Positions 16,786 through 24,881 of a stretch of DNA of 64,000 nucleotides are shown here, in pieces. Where the stretch lies: the NCBI GenBank assembly GCA_020849655.1, contig JADLFU010000044.1, positions 51,144-115,143 of the forward strand, given 5' to 3'. Positions within the stretch are counted from its first letter, which is position 1; every line of letters begins with the position of its first letter. This DNA is from Polyangiaceae bacterium. GTDB lineage: Bacteria > Myxococcota_A > Polyangia > Polyangiales > Polyangiaceae. The notes beneath the pieces were generated by a model. It was not told the DNA's origin. It saw only the letters and a list, made by a program, of their open reading frames with translations, and searched no databases. A program made the translations under genes and the position numbers.

Positions 16786-17378
16786 CCGACACACCCTTCC
16801 TCCAGGGCGAGCGCCTGACGCTGCGGGTGCTCGACCGCGCGGCCTTCATCGACAAGAACCCCGCGTGGACGAGCGACCGCGAGGTCGTGCGGCACCTGTC
16901 GCGCGGCACGTGGCCCGTCACGCGCGACGACGCCGCGCGCGAGCACGACGCCCGGCTCGGGGCGCGCGGAGACATCGAGCTCGGCGTCCACGATCGCGAC
17001 GGGGGCGGCTTCGTGGGCGTCACCGGCCTGCACTCTCACAACACGGTCGCGCGGAGCTGCGAGTTCCGCATCCTGATCGGCGAGCGCGCCGCGTGGAACA
17101 AGGGCCTCGGCACCGAGGCCTGCCAGCTGATGACGGCGTACGCGTTCGAGCTGCTGAACATGAACCGCGTGTGGCTCGGCGTGAACGCCGACAACGAGGG
17201 CGCGCGCCGGTCGTACGTGAAGAGCGGGTTCGTCGAGGAGGGGCGCCTGCGCGAGGAGGTCTACCGCAACGGCGCGTACCACGACGTCGTGCGGATGAGC
17301 GTGCTGCGCCGCGAGTACGAGGCGCTGCGCACCGGCTGGGCGCTGTGGCCATGGATCGAGCGACAGTTTCCCAGGTAG
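16782..17378 (+). CDS. GNAT family N-acetyltransferase
   Basis: This 198-residue protein has the GNAT fold of the RimJ/PseH type: LQGERLTLRVLDR at the start, EFRILIGERAAWNKGLGTEA (the acetyl-CoA loop, G-x-G-T-E), then NMNRVWLGVNADNEGARRSY and KSGFVEEGRLREEVYRNG. In a sugar operon this type acetylates the amino group of a nucleotide-linked amino sugar, as PseH does. It overlaps the cytidylyltransferase by 4 bases and the dehydrogenase gene by 28, so the three are translated from one message. Confidence 0.87.
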   Translation: MTDTPFLQGERLTLRVLDRAAFIDKNPAWTSDREVVRHLSRGTWPVTRDDAAREHDARLGARGDIELGVHDRDGGGFVGVTGLHSHNTVARSCEFRILIGERAAWNKGLGTEACQLMTAYAFELLNMNRVWLGVNADNEGARRSYVKSGFVEEGRLREEVYRNGAYHDVVRMSVLRREYEALRTGWALWPWIERQFPR

Positions 17379-18349
17379 CGCTCGTCGGGTGCGGCGCGAT
17401 CGGCAGCCGCTTCGACGAAGGGCGCCTTGGCCCGGTGCGGACGCACGCGCGCGCGTTCGCGGCGCACCCCGGCGCGCGGCTCGTCGCGACCTGCGACAGC
17501 GATCCGGAGCGCGCGCTCGCCGCCCAGCGCGCGTGGGGCGCGGACGCCGCGTACACCGATCTCGAGGCGCTCCTGTCCGCGCACGCGGTCGACGTCGTCT
17601 CGCTCGCGACCTCGACGTCGGCGCGGCTCGCGCCCCTCCGCGCGATCGTCGCCGCGCGCGTGCCCGCGGTGCTCTGCGAGAAGCCGCTCGCCGAGACCCG
17701 GGAGGAGGGCGAGGCCGTCGCCGCGGCGCTCGCGGGGAGCGGCACGCGCGCGGTGGTGAACTTCTGGCGGCGCTTCGATCCCGGCCTCGCGCCGCTGCTC
17801 GCGCGGGCGCGCGCGGGTGAGCTCGGCGCGCTCGCGCGCGGCGTGGTCGTGTACGGCAAGGGCCTGAACAACAACGGCTCGCACGCGATCGATCTCGTGC
17901 GCGCCGCGTGCGGCGAGATCGATCGCGTCTCCGCCGGCGCGCGCGTCGTCGACGGCCGCGACGACGATCCCTCGCTCGACGTGACGCTCCACGTGGGGGC
18001 TGCGCGCGTCTCGCTCGTCGCGACCGACTGCCGGCGGTACTCGGTGTTCGAGATCGATCTGCTGTTCGAGCGCGGGCGCCTGCGCCTGGCCGACGGCCGC
18101 GCGCGGCTCTCCGTCGCCTCGCCCGATCCGACGTTCGCGGGGTACACGTCGCTCGCGCTCGAGGCCGACGTCGCGCTCGATCCGGGCGCCGCGTTCGTCG
18201 CCGCCGCCGGCGAGGCGCTGCTGCTCGCGCGGTCGCCAGCGGCGCGCCCGACCGCGAGCATCGACGACGCGCTGGCGGCGCTCCGCGTGGTCGACGCCGC
18301 CCGCCGCGCGCACGCGGCCGATCACGACACGGAGAGGACAGACAGATGA
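17351..18349 (+). CDS. Gfo/Idh/MocA-family oxidoreductase
   Basis: This 332-residue protein has an N-terminal Rossmann domain (VALVGCGAIGSRFD), the family hallmark VLCEKPLAET at about 105-114, and HAIDLVRAACGEI in the position of the catalytic helix. These enzymes oxidise or reduce a ring hydroxyl of a nucleotide sugar with NAD(P). Placed before a DegT aminotransferase, it would supply the keto sugar for amination. The start ATG 17351 lies inside the end of the acetyltransferase gene, and the stop overlaps the next start (ATGA). Confidence 0.85.
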   Translation: MDRATVSQVALVGCGAIGSRFDEGRLGPVRTHARAFAAHPGARLVATCDSDPERALAAQRAWGADAAYTDLEALLSAHAVDVVSLATSTSARLAPLRAIVAARVPAVLCEKPLAETREEGEAVAAALAGSGTRAVVNFWRRFDPGLAPLLARARAGELGALARGVVVYGKGLNNNGSHAIDLVRAACGEIDRVSAGARVVDGRDDDPSLDVTLHVGAARVSLVATDCRRYSVFEIDLLFERGRLRLADGRARLSVASPDPTFAGYTSLALEADVALDPGAAFVAAAGEALLLARSPAARPTASIDDALAALRVVDAARRAHAADHDTERTDR

Positions 18350-19644
18350 CGAAGCTCGCCCGAGACGGCGGACCGAAGGTCCGCGAGAGGCCGTTCCCCA
18401 GGCGCCGCACGATGGGCGACGCCGAGAAGAAGGCCGCCCACGACGTCATCGACAGCGACGATCTGTCGACGTTCCTCGGCGGTCCGGGGCCGTATTTCTG
18501 GGGCGGCGAGCGCGTGCGCGCGTTCGAGCGGGCGTGGGCCGAACGCTTCGGGTACCGCCACGCCGTCTCGGTCAACTCGTGGACGAGCGGCCTGTACGCG
18601 GCGCTCGGCGCCGTCGGCCTCGGCCCCGGCGACGAGGTGCTCTGCACGCCGTATTCGATGTCGGCGACGGCCACGACCATCCTCCTGTGGGGCGCCCTCC
18701 CGGTGTTCGGCGACGTCGATCCCCGCACCTTCAACCTCGATCCGTCGAAGCTCGAGGCGCTCATCACCCCGCGGACGCGCGCGATCATGGTGGCGCACAT
18801 CTTCGGGCTGCCCGCGGACATGGACGGGATCGCCGCCGTCGCGAAGAAGCACGGGCTGCGCGTGATCGAGGACGGCGCGCAGTCGCCCATGGCGACGTAC
18901 CGCGGCCGCAACGTCGGCGGGCTCGTCGATCTCGGCGGGTTCAGCCTCAACTATCACAAGCACGTCCACACCGGCGAGGGCGGGGTCATCGTCACCGACG
19001 ACGAGGACCTCGCGAAGCGCTGCGCGCTGATCCGCAACCACGGCGAGAACGTCGCCGAGACGATCGGCGTCACCGACGGGATCAACGTGCTCGGGCACAA
19101 CCTGCGGCTGACGGAGCTGCAGGCGGCGATCGGCCTCGCGCAGCTCGAGCGCGTCTCGGGCTACGTCGCGCGGCGCCAGGAGCTCGCCGCGTACTTCGCG
19201 CGGGGCCTCGCGAGGTTCCCCTTCCTCTCGGCGCCGCACGTGCCCGAGGGCTCGACGCACGCTTACTATGTGTACCCTGTCCTGTTCGACGAGCAGGGGT
19301 TCGGCGCGCCGAGGCGGGCGTTCGTCGAGGCCGTCAACGCCGAGCTGCCGACGCCCGAGATCCCCGAGCAGACTGTGTTCTCGGAGGGCTACGTGCGGCC
19401 GCTCTACTGGAACGATCTCTACCAGCGGCGGCGCGCGATCGGGCGCGGGGGGTTCCCGTTCGACCTCGCGCCAGAGGGGTGGCCGAGGTACGCGCGCGGC
19501 GAGTGTCCCGTCGTCGAGCGCCTGCACCTCTCGCAGATGCTGGTGTCCTCGCTGGTGCGCGAGCCGCTCGAGGAGGCCGATCTCGACGACGTCCTCCGCG
19601 CGATCGACAAGGTCGCCAGCGCCCGCGCGTCGCTCGCGCGCTGA
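18346..19644 (+). CDS. DegT/DnrJ/EryC1 family sugar aminotransferase
   Basis: This 432-residue PLP enzyme has the family's usual fold and a slightly long length. Cofactor contacts are in SVNSWTSGLYAALGAVGLGP; VIEDGAQSPMATYRGRNVGG carries the PLP-ring Asp; and SLNYHKHVHTGEGG holds the Schiff-base Lys near 205. It transfers an amino group from glutamate to a keto nucleotide sugar. GGACAGACAG precedes the ATG. It overlaps the dehydrogenase stop by 4 bases and is followed 3 bases later by the next gene. The C-terminal region (about 330-400) has an insertion rich in Arg and aromatics. Confidence 0.88.
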   Translation: MTKLARDGGPKVRERPFPRRRTMGDAEKKAAHDVIDSDDLSTFLGGPGPYFWGGERVRAFERAWAERFGYRHAVSVNSWTSGLYAALGAVGLGPGDEVLCTPYSMSATATTILLWGALPVFGDVDPRTFNLDPSKLEALITPRTRAIMVAHIFGLPADMDGIAAVAKKHGLRVIEDGAQSPMATYRGRNVGGLVDLGGFSLNYHKHVHTGEGGVIVTDDEDLAKRCALIRNHGENVAETIGVTDGINVLGHNLRLTELQAAIGLAQLERVSGYVARRQELAAYFARGLARFPFLSAPHVPEGSTHAYYVYPVLFDEQGFGAPRRAFVEAVNAELPTPEIPEQTVFSEGYVRPLYWNDLYQRRRAIGRGGFPFDLAPEGWPRYARGECPVVERLHLSQMLVSSLVREPLEEADLDDVLRAIDKVASARASLAR

Positions 19645-19647
19645 GCG

Positions 19648-20637
19648 ATGCCCAGGGTCGCACTCGTCGCGCGGCAGGCGGGCAGCGAGGCGGCGCTCGC
19701 TCCCTGGGCCGAGGCGCTCGGCGAGGGCGCGAGCCTGCTCCCGCGCGGCGTCGAGCTCGGCGAGGCAGAGGCGACGCTCGCCGCCCTCGCGCCCGAGGTG
19801 CTCGTCACCGGCACGAGCGAGCGCGCGGCCGATGACGCGCGGTACTGGGCCTGGGCTCGCGCGCGCGGCGTCCGCTCGATCGCGTTCGTCGATCACTGGG
19901 TGAACCTCGGCGCGCGGTTCTCGCCGTCGGGCAGCGGGCGGGTCGAGGTCGAGCCCGACGTCATCGCGGTCATCGACGAGCGCGCGGCGCGGGCGCTCGT
20001 CGAGGAGGGCGCGACGCCGGCGCGCGTGCGCGTGATCGGCTCGCCCGCGCTCGACGTCGCCGCGGAGGTGAGGGCTGCGCGCGCTCCCCGCGCCGACACG
20101 CGCCGCGTGCTGCTCGCGTCCGAGCCGTGGCCGGGCGACGATGAGGCGCTGCGGCGCGAGCACGGCTTCACCGATCTCGACTGCCTCTCAGCCGCGCTCG
20201 ACGCGCTCTCGGCCTGGGCGGAGGCCGCGGGCGCGCGCGTCGACGCCGTCGTCAGGCCCCACCCGCGCGACACCGACGCCCGCCTCGCCCCGCTGCTCAC
20301 GGCCCGCCCCCGCGTCACCGTGGCCGTCGAAGGGGGCGACAAGCGCGCGGCGCTCGCGCGCGCGGAGCTGGTGGTGGGCGCGCGCACGACGCTGCTGCTC
20401 GAGGCGCTCGGCGCCGGTTGTCAGGTGGTGAGCGCGCAGCTCGCGCGGACGCGGGGCTCCGCGCTGACCGACGATCGCCCGGGCCTCGCGGTCGCGACCG
20501 ACGCCGACGAGCTCGCCCGCGCGCTCGCCTCGGCGCTCTCGTCGACGTCAGCACCGCCGCTCCCCGCGTCGCTCCTCGGCCTCGACCGCGCCGTCGCCCT
20601 GACGCGCGAGCAGGCGCGCGCCGCCTCGCCGCGTTGA
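19648..20637 (+). CDS. GT-B-like protein of the sugar operon (PseG/epimerase-fold candidate)
   Basis: This 329-residue protein shows a two-Rossmann layout. The N-terminal half has RVALVARQAGSEAALAP and a DHWVNLGARF segment; the C-terminal half has AVVRPHPRDTD, RAELVVGARTTLLLEALGAG and CQVVSA. The last segment is what UDP-GlcNAc 2-epimerase, PseG-type hydrolase and glycosyltransferase-B folds use to grip the nucleotide. It could hydrolyse the UDP-sugar or transfer the finished sugar. No exact family was recognised. It sits 3 bases after the aminotransferase gene and 50 before the methylase. Confidence 0.7.
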   Translation: MPRVALVARQAGSEAALAPWAEALGEGASLLPRGVELGEAEATLAALAPEVLVTGTSERAADDARYWAWARARGVRSIAFVDHWVNLGARFSPSGSGRVEVEPDVIAVIDERAARALVEEGATPARVRVIGSPALDVAAEVRAARAPRADTRRVLLASEPWPGDDEALRREHGFTDLDCLSAALDALSAWAEAAGARVDAVVRPHPRDTDARLAPLLTARPRVTVAVEGGDKRAALARAELVVGARTTLLLEALGAGCQVVSAQLARTRGSALTDDRPGLAVATDADELARALASALSSTSAPPLPASLLGLDRAVALTREQARAASPR

Positions 20638-20687
20638 CGGGCAGGGCGACGGGTGGTACCTGCGCCCGCCCCCGAGGGCTCTGCCAA

Positions 20688-21323
20688 ATGATCAAGAGCG
20701 GCTATTCCACCGAGCAAGAGGGCTTCTGGGCGGGCGAGTTCGGTGACGAGTACACCTCGCGCAACCAGGGCGCCGAGCACCACGCGTCCAACCTCGTCTT
20801 CTTCTCGAAGGTGCTCTCCCGCGCGCGCGGCGTCCGCTCGGTCCTCGAGCTCGGCGCCAACCGCGGCCTCAACCTCCACGCGCTGCGCGCGCTCCTGCCC
20901 GGCGCGGAGCTCGCGGGCGTCGAGATCAACGCAGGGGCGGCCGAGATCCTGCGCGGCGCCGGGTTCACGACGTACAACCAGTCGCTGCTCGAGTTCCGAC
21001 CCGAGGCGCAGCGTGACCTCGTCTTCACGAAGGGCGTGCAGATCCACCTCGCGCCCGAGGCCCTGCCGAAGGTCTACGATCTGCTGCACGCGGCGTCGCG
21101 CCGCTGGGTGCTCGTCGCGGAGTACTACAACACGAGCCCCGTCGAGATCCCGTACCGGGGCCACAGCGGCAAGCTGTTCAAGCGCGACTTCGCCGGCGAG
21201 CTGATGGAGCGTCACCCCGATCTCGCGCTCGTCGACTACGGGTTCCTCTACCGCCGCGACGCCGCGTACTTCGAGGTCCAGGACGACATCACCTGGTTCT
21301 TGATGGAGAAGCGCGGCGGCTGA
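20688..21323 (+). CDS. Pseudaminic acid biosynthesis-associated methylase (TIGR03587-like)
   Basis: This 211-residue SAM-dependent methyltransferase begins YSTEQEGFWAGEFGDEYTSR, the distinctive start of this family. Motif I is SVLELGANRGLNLHAL, followed by LAGVEINAGAAEIL and DLVFTKGVQIHLAPEAL. Members are found next to pseudaminate genes and probably methylate the sugar or a precursor. It is last in the operon and converges on the beta-helix gene, 23 bases away. ATG 20688 is fixed by the conserved N-terminal end. Confidence 0.88.
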   Translation: MIKSGYSTEQEGFWAGEFGDEYTSRNQGAEHHASNLVFFSKVLSRARGVRSVLELGANRGLNLHALRALLPGAELAGVEINAGAAEILRGAGFTTYNQSLLEFRPEAQRDLVFTKGVQIHLAPEALPKVYDLLHAASRRWVLVAEYYNTSPVEIPYRGHSGKLFKRDFAGELMERHPDLALVDYGFLYRRDAAYFEVQDDITWFLMEKRGG

Positions 21324-21346
21324 TCCGCCGCGCCCCCCGCTCGCCG

Positions 21347-23236
21347 TCAGCGCGTCGACCGGCGCGCCCTCCGCCTGGTGACTGCCGCCGCGAGCGCCCC
21401 GAGCGCCAGGAGCCCCGCGTGCCCGCCCGCCCTCGGCACCGCGCACCCGCACCCGCCGTCGTCGCCGCTGTCGACGGGCGCGGCCGCGGGCGCCTGACCG
21501 GCCGAGCCCGCCTTCCCCGCGGACCCGGACACACCCAACGATCCTGACGCTCCGCCCGCGCTGGATCCGCCCTTGCCCGCGCCGCTCGCTCCACCCGATC
21601 CGGCGCTGGTGGCGCCGCTCGAGCCCCCGCTGCTTGCTCCGCCCGATCCGGCGCTGCTGGATCCACCCTTGCCCGCGCTGCTGGATCCACCGGCGCCCGC
21701 GCCGCTTGCTCCACCCGATCCTGCGCTGGTGGCGCCGCTCGAACCTGCGCTGCTGGAGCCACCGGCGCCCGCGCTGCTTGCTCCGCCCGATCCTGCGCTG
21801 GTGGCGCCGCTCGAACCTGCGCTGCTGGATCCACCGGCACCCGCGCTGTTGGCGCCGGCCGAACCCGCGCTGTTGGCGCCGGCCGATCCTGCGCTGTTGG
21901 CGCCGGCCGATCCCGCGCTGTTGGCGCCGGCCGACCCTGCGCTGTTGGATCCGCCCGCGCCCCCGCTGCCGCCCGCGCCCGTGTCGAGCTCGAACGCGCC
22001 GATGTCAGGCGCGCCGGACGTGGGCCGGGGCGTCGCGCCGCCGAGGGCCTCCAGCGTGTGCAGCGGCGGGTGAGCGGGGTTCTTCGCGAGCGGGTTGGGG
22101 AAGGCGTGGCCTGGCACGCCCGCCGGCGCCGCGCTCGCCGCGTCGAGCAGCGCGCTGCCGGCCTGGGGCCGCCGATCGATCGACAGCCCTGGATCAGCGC
22201 CGGTCAGCGTGCCCACCCAGGCCGGGGGCTGGTTCGCGGCGCCCGTCTGCACCCAGTTGTTGCTGCCCGCGATGAGCGACGAGCCCGTGACCCACGCGGC
22301 CTCCACCTCACGCACGAGGTTCACGGCGCCGCCCGGGCGCAGGAACACGCTGTTGTGCACCTCGAGGCTCTCGATCGAATCAAACAAACGAAACACTGCC
22401 GCTTGGCCTGCGACGACGGTGTTGTACGCGAACCGGTAGCGGCCCCCGGTCTCGCCGGTGCCGTCGCCCCCGAACCGCACGACCGCGAAGTCGTTCGTCT
22501 TGACGAGCACGTTGCCGACGACGTCCGAGTCCTCGCGCGCGAGCGACGGGTCCTGCCCGTCGGGCCCGATGAGCTCGAGCTCGTGGTAGAGGGCGCCCTC
22601 GATCCAGTTGCCGTAGATCTCGTTGCGCTCGGCGCGGCTCTTCACGTTGTTGCCGCCCGTGGCGTCGTGGACGTAGCAGCTCTGCATACGGAACACCGAG
22701 CCCGGGTGCGCCGTCTCGTCGGTCGCCATGTAGATCTGGTGGTTCTGCGTGCCGCTGCCGCAGCCGTAGACCTCCACGTACTGCAAGAGCAGCGATCCGG
22801 AGTCCTCGTCGGCGCCGAGCAGGCCGTGCTTCGGACAGTCGTGGATGACGCTGTCCTGCAGCGTGATGTCGTCCGCGTGGTGGTAGAAGCAACGAAACGA
22901 TCCGCCCGTCAGCTCGAGCCCCTCGAACACGTAGTGGTCGCCCTGCGCCTCGACCGTGTTGGTCGCGCCGGAGATGACCGGGCGCTTGCCGTTCACTCGG
23001 ACGCCGCGGATGGTGATCTTCGCCGCGGCCGCGCCGGGCACGTCGAACACCACGCCGCCCGCGTACGTCGCGTCGCCGTCGAGCTCGACCACGTCGCCGG
23101 GCGAGAGGAGCGACGCCACCGCTTGCAGCGTCTTGTGCGCGCGCGACGGGCCGACCTGGTAGGTCGCGGCGAGCGCGGGGGACGAGAGCGCGAGGAGGAG
23201 GCCAGTGAGCAAGCAGGGAGAGAGCGTTCGTCGCAT
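21347..23236 (-). CDS. Secreted right-handed beta-helix protein with Ser/Gly/Ala stalk and MYXO-CTERM-like tail
   Basis: This 629-residue protein has a signal peptide (LLTGLLLALSSPALAATYQV) and then a parallel beta-helix of about 390 residues: HKTLQAVASLLSPGDVVELD, YVFEGLELTGGSFRCFYHHA, NNVKSRAERNEIYGNWIEGA. Polysaccharide lyases and related surface proteins have this shape. About 140 residues of Ser/Gly/Ala repeats follow. The end is GGCGCAVP, a hydrophobic stretch and RRRARRSTR, a MYXO-CTERM-type sorting signal that is probably processed for surface anchoring. ATG 23236 is preferred over TTG 23245. No catalytic triad was identified. Confidence 0.85.
   Translation of the reverse strand: MRRTLSPCLLTGLLLALSSPALAATYQVGPSRAHKTLQAVASLLSPGDVVELDGDATYAGGVVFDVPGAAAAKITIRGVRVNGKRPVISGATNTVEAQGDHYVFEGLELTGGSFRCFYHHADDITLQDSVIHDCPKHGLLGADEDSGSLLLQYVEVYGCGSGTQNHQIYMATDETAHPGSVFRMQSCYVHDATGGNNVKSRAERNEIYGNWIEGALYHELELIGPDGQDPSLAREDSDVVGNVLVKTNDFAVVRFGGDGTGETGGRYRFAYNTVVAGQAAVFRLFDSIESLEVHNSVFLRPGGAVNLVREVEAAWVTGSSLIAGSNNWVQTGAANQPPAWVGTLTGADPGLSIDRRPQAGSALLDAASAAPAGVPGHAFPNPLAKNPAHPPLHTLEALGGATPRPTSGAPDIGAFELDTGAGGSGGAGGSNSAGSAGANSAGSAGANSAGSAGANSAGSAGANSAGAGGSSSAGSSGATSAGSGGASSAGAGGSSSAGSSGATSAGSGGASGAGAGGSSSAGKGGSSSAGSGGASSGGSSGATSAGSGGASGAGKGGSSAGGASGSLGVSGSAGKAGSAGQAPAAAPVDSGDDGGCGCAVPRAGGHAGLLALGALAAAVTRRRARRSTR
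21555..21965 (-). repeat. Tandem repeats coding the Ser/Gly/Ala stalk of the beta-helix protein
   Basis: On the minus strand the first units are near-perfect 24-bp copies (GSAGANSA). They grade into longer mixed units such as GAGGSSSAGSSGATSAGSGG, two of which are nearly identical. All copies are in frame. Low-complexity regions of the same kind occur in four other genes of this window. Confidence 0.85.
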
Positions 23237-23324
23237 GCGCGCCAATCTATCCGCTCGGGCGGCCGCTCGGCTACCGCCCTGCGGCGCCTCCAGCAGGCAC
23301 GAGCGGCACGAGCCCCTCGTCGCC

Positions 23325-24254
23325 TCACCCGTCGGCGAGGATCGCGGCGATGAGCTCGCCCTGCACCCTCTCGGCGTCGGCCGGGTCGACCTGGCAGGTG
23401 CCCGCCGCCTCGTGCCCGCCGCCGCCGTACCGCAGCGCGAGCGCGCCGATGTGGGTCTTCGAGCTGCGATCGAGGATGGATTTGCCCATCGCGAAGGCGA
23501 CCACCTGCTTCTTCAGCCCCCAGAGCACGTGCATCGAGATGTTGCACTGCGGGAAGAGCGCGTAGATGAGGAACCGGTTGGCAGGGTGGATGATCTCCTG
23601 GTCGCGCAGATCGAGCACCACGAGGTTGTCGTGCACGCGGGAGCAACAGATGATCTGGTCCTGCGCCTCGGCCTGGTGCTTCGTGTACAGTGACACGCGC
23701 TCCTGCACGTCGGGCAGCTCGAGGATCTCGTCGATCGACAGCGCCAGGCACGCGTCGATGAGGTCCATCATCAGCTGGTAGTTCGAGATCCGAAAATCGC
23801 GGAACCTCCCGAGGCCGGTGCGCGGGTCCATCACGTAGTTCAAGAGCACCCAGCCCGTCGGGCGCAGGATCTCGTCGCGGCTGAGCTGCGCGGCGTCGGC
23901 CTTGTCGACCTCGGCCATCATCACGTCGCTGATGCGCCCGAACCGCGCCTTGCCGCCGTAGTGGTCGTAGACGACGCGCGCGGCCGACGGCGCCTTCGGA
24001 TCGATGATGTGGTTGGCGGGGCGCTCGGTCAGCCGGCGCGTCTCGCTCTCGTGGTGGTCGAAGGCGAGGTGCACGCCAGGGACGTACGGGACGTTCGTCG
24101 TGATGTCGCGCGCGCTCACCTCGATCTTGCCGTCCTGCATGTCCTTCGGGTGCACGAACAGGATCTCGTCGAGCAGCCCGAGCTCGCGGAGCAGCACCGC
24201 GCAGCCCAGGCCGTCGAAGTCGCTGCGCGTGACGAGGCGGTATTTCTCGGCCAT
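23325..24254 (-). CDS. DHH/DHHA1 phosphoesterase (exopolyphosphatase-like)
   Basis: This 309-residue protein has the DHH-family motifs VTRSDFDGLGCAVLL (motif I Asp), then HLAFDHHESE (DHH) and a C-terminal DHHA1 domain ending RYGGGGHEAAGTCQV (GGGH). Members hydrolyse short oligonucleotides, cyclic dinucleotide products or polyphosphate with Mn2+. The GGGHxxAAG motif fits substrate binding by RecJ-like and NrnA-like enzymes. It has no CBS insert, but a separate CBS gene lies immediately upstream in the same direction, 27 bases away, so cotranscription and regulatory partnership are plausible. Confidence 0.85.
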   Translation of the reverse strand: MAEKYRLVTRSDFDGLGCAVLLRELGLLDEILFVHPKDMQDGKIEVSARDITTNVPYVPGVHLAFDHHESETRRLTERPANHIIDPKAPSAARVVYDHYGGKARFGRISDVMMAEVDKADAAQLSRDEILRPTGWVLLNYVMDPRTGLGRFRDFRISNYQLMMDLIDACLALSIDEILELPDVQERVSLYTKHQAEAQDQIICCSRVHDNLVVLDLRDQEIIHPANRFLIYALFPQCNISMHVLWGLKKQVVAFAMGKSILDRSSKTHIGALALRYGGGGHEAAGTCQVDPADAERVQGELIAAILADG

Positions 24255-24281
24255 GCGCCGATGCTACACGAGCGCCCGGCG

Positions 24282-24758
24282 TCAGGCGTCGCGCACGACC
24301 GGCAAGAGATCCATCGCCGAGACGATGCCGACGATCTGCTTGCCCTTCATCACGAGGACGCGGTGGATGCGCCCGGTGATCATCGCCTCGGCGACGTCCT
24401 GCACCCTCGTCGCCTCGGTGACGCTGAACACCATCGGGGTCATGAGATCGCGCACGCGCACCTCGGCGTCGCTCACCTGCATCAGCCGGTGGATCTCGTC
24501 GCGCGAGACGTACAGCTCGACGCCGCCGCGGTAGTACGAGGGCACGCGGCGCTCGGGGTCTCCGCGCTCGACCATCGCGCCGCTCCGCGCGACGTCCATC
24601 AGTGACACGACCCCCACCGCCACGCCGTCGTCCCCGACGACGGGCGCGCCCGAGATGCCCCGGTCGGAGAAGAACCCCAGCAAGAGCTCGAGCGACCACT
24701 CGGGGTGGGCGGTCGACACTTCGCGGGTCATCACGTCGGCGGCTGTCAGCTTGGTCAC
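24282..24758 (-). CDS. CBS-domain pair protein
   Basis: This 158-residue protein consists of two CBS motifs: ADVMTREVSTAHPEWSLELL to VGVVSLMDVARSG, and VRDLMTPMVFSVTEATRVQD to VGIVSAMDLLPVV. A charged insert of about 35 residues lies between them. CBS pairs bind adenine nucleotides and act as energy or second-messenger sensors. GTG 24758 is chosen because AGGAGG lies seven bases upstream; the longer start at 24800 would add 14 residues with no family match. The adjacent DHH phosphoesterase gene is the obvious partner. Confidence 0.88.
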   Translation of the reverse strand: MTKLTAADVMTREVSTAHPEWSLELLLGFFSDRGISGAPVVGDDGVAVGVVSLMDVARSGAMVERGDPERRVPSYYRGGVELYVSRDEIHRLMQVSDAEVRVRDLMTPMVFSVTEATRVQDVAEAMITGRIHRVLVMKGKQIVGIVSAMDLLPVVRDA

Positions 24759-24765
24759 GGCGTCT

Positions 24766-24771
24766 CCTCCT
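24766..24771 (-). promoter_or_regulatory. Ribosome binding site for the CBS gene
   Basis: AGGAGG on the minus strand, seven bases before GTG 24758; it fixes the start of the CBS protein. Confidence 0.7.
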
Positions 24772-24881
24772 GGGTGTGCACACAGCAAGGTGCGCGCCAC
24801 TCGACGTGCGCGCTGCGGTGGCGGCGCCGCGCTCCCGGCTGCGCAAATGCTTCGTCCGCGCGACGGTGTGTTGCGTGCGGC

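Noticed and set aside
21347..23236. Polysaccharide lyase with known substrate
   Set aside because: The beta-helix is clear, but no lyase catalytic residues were identified.
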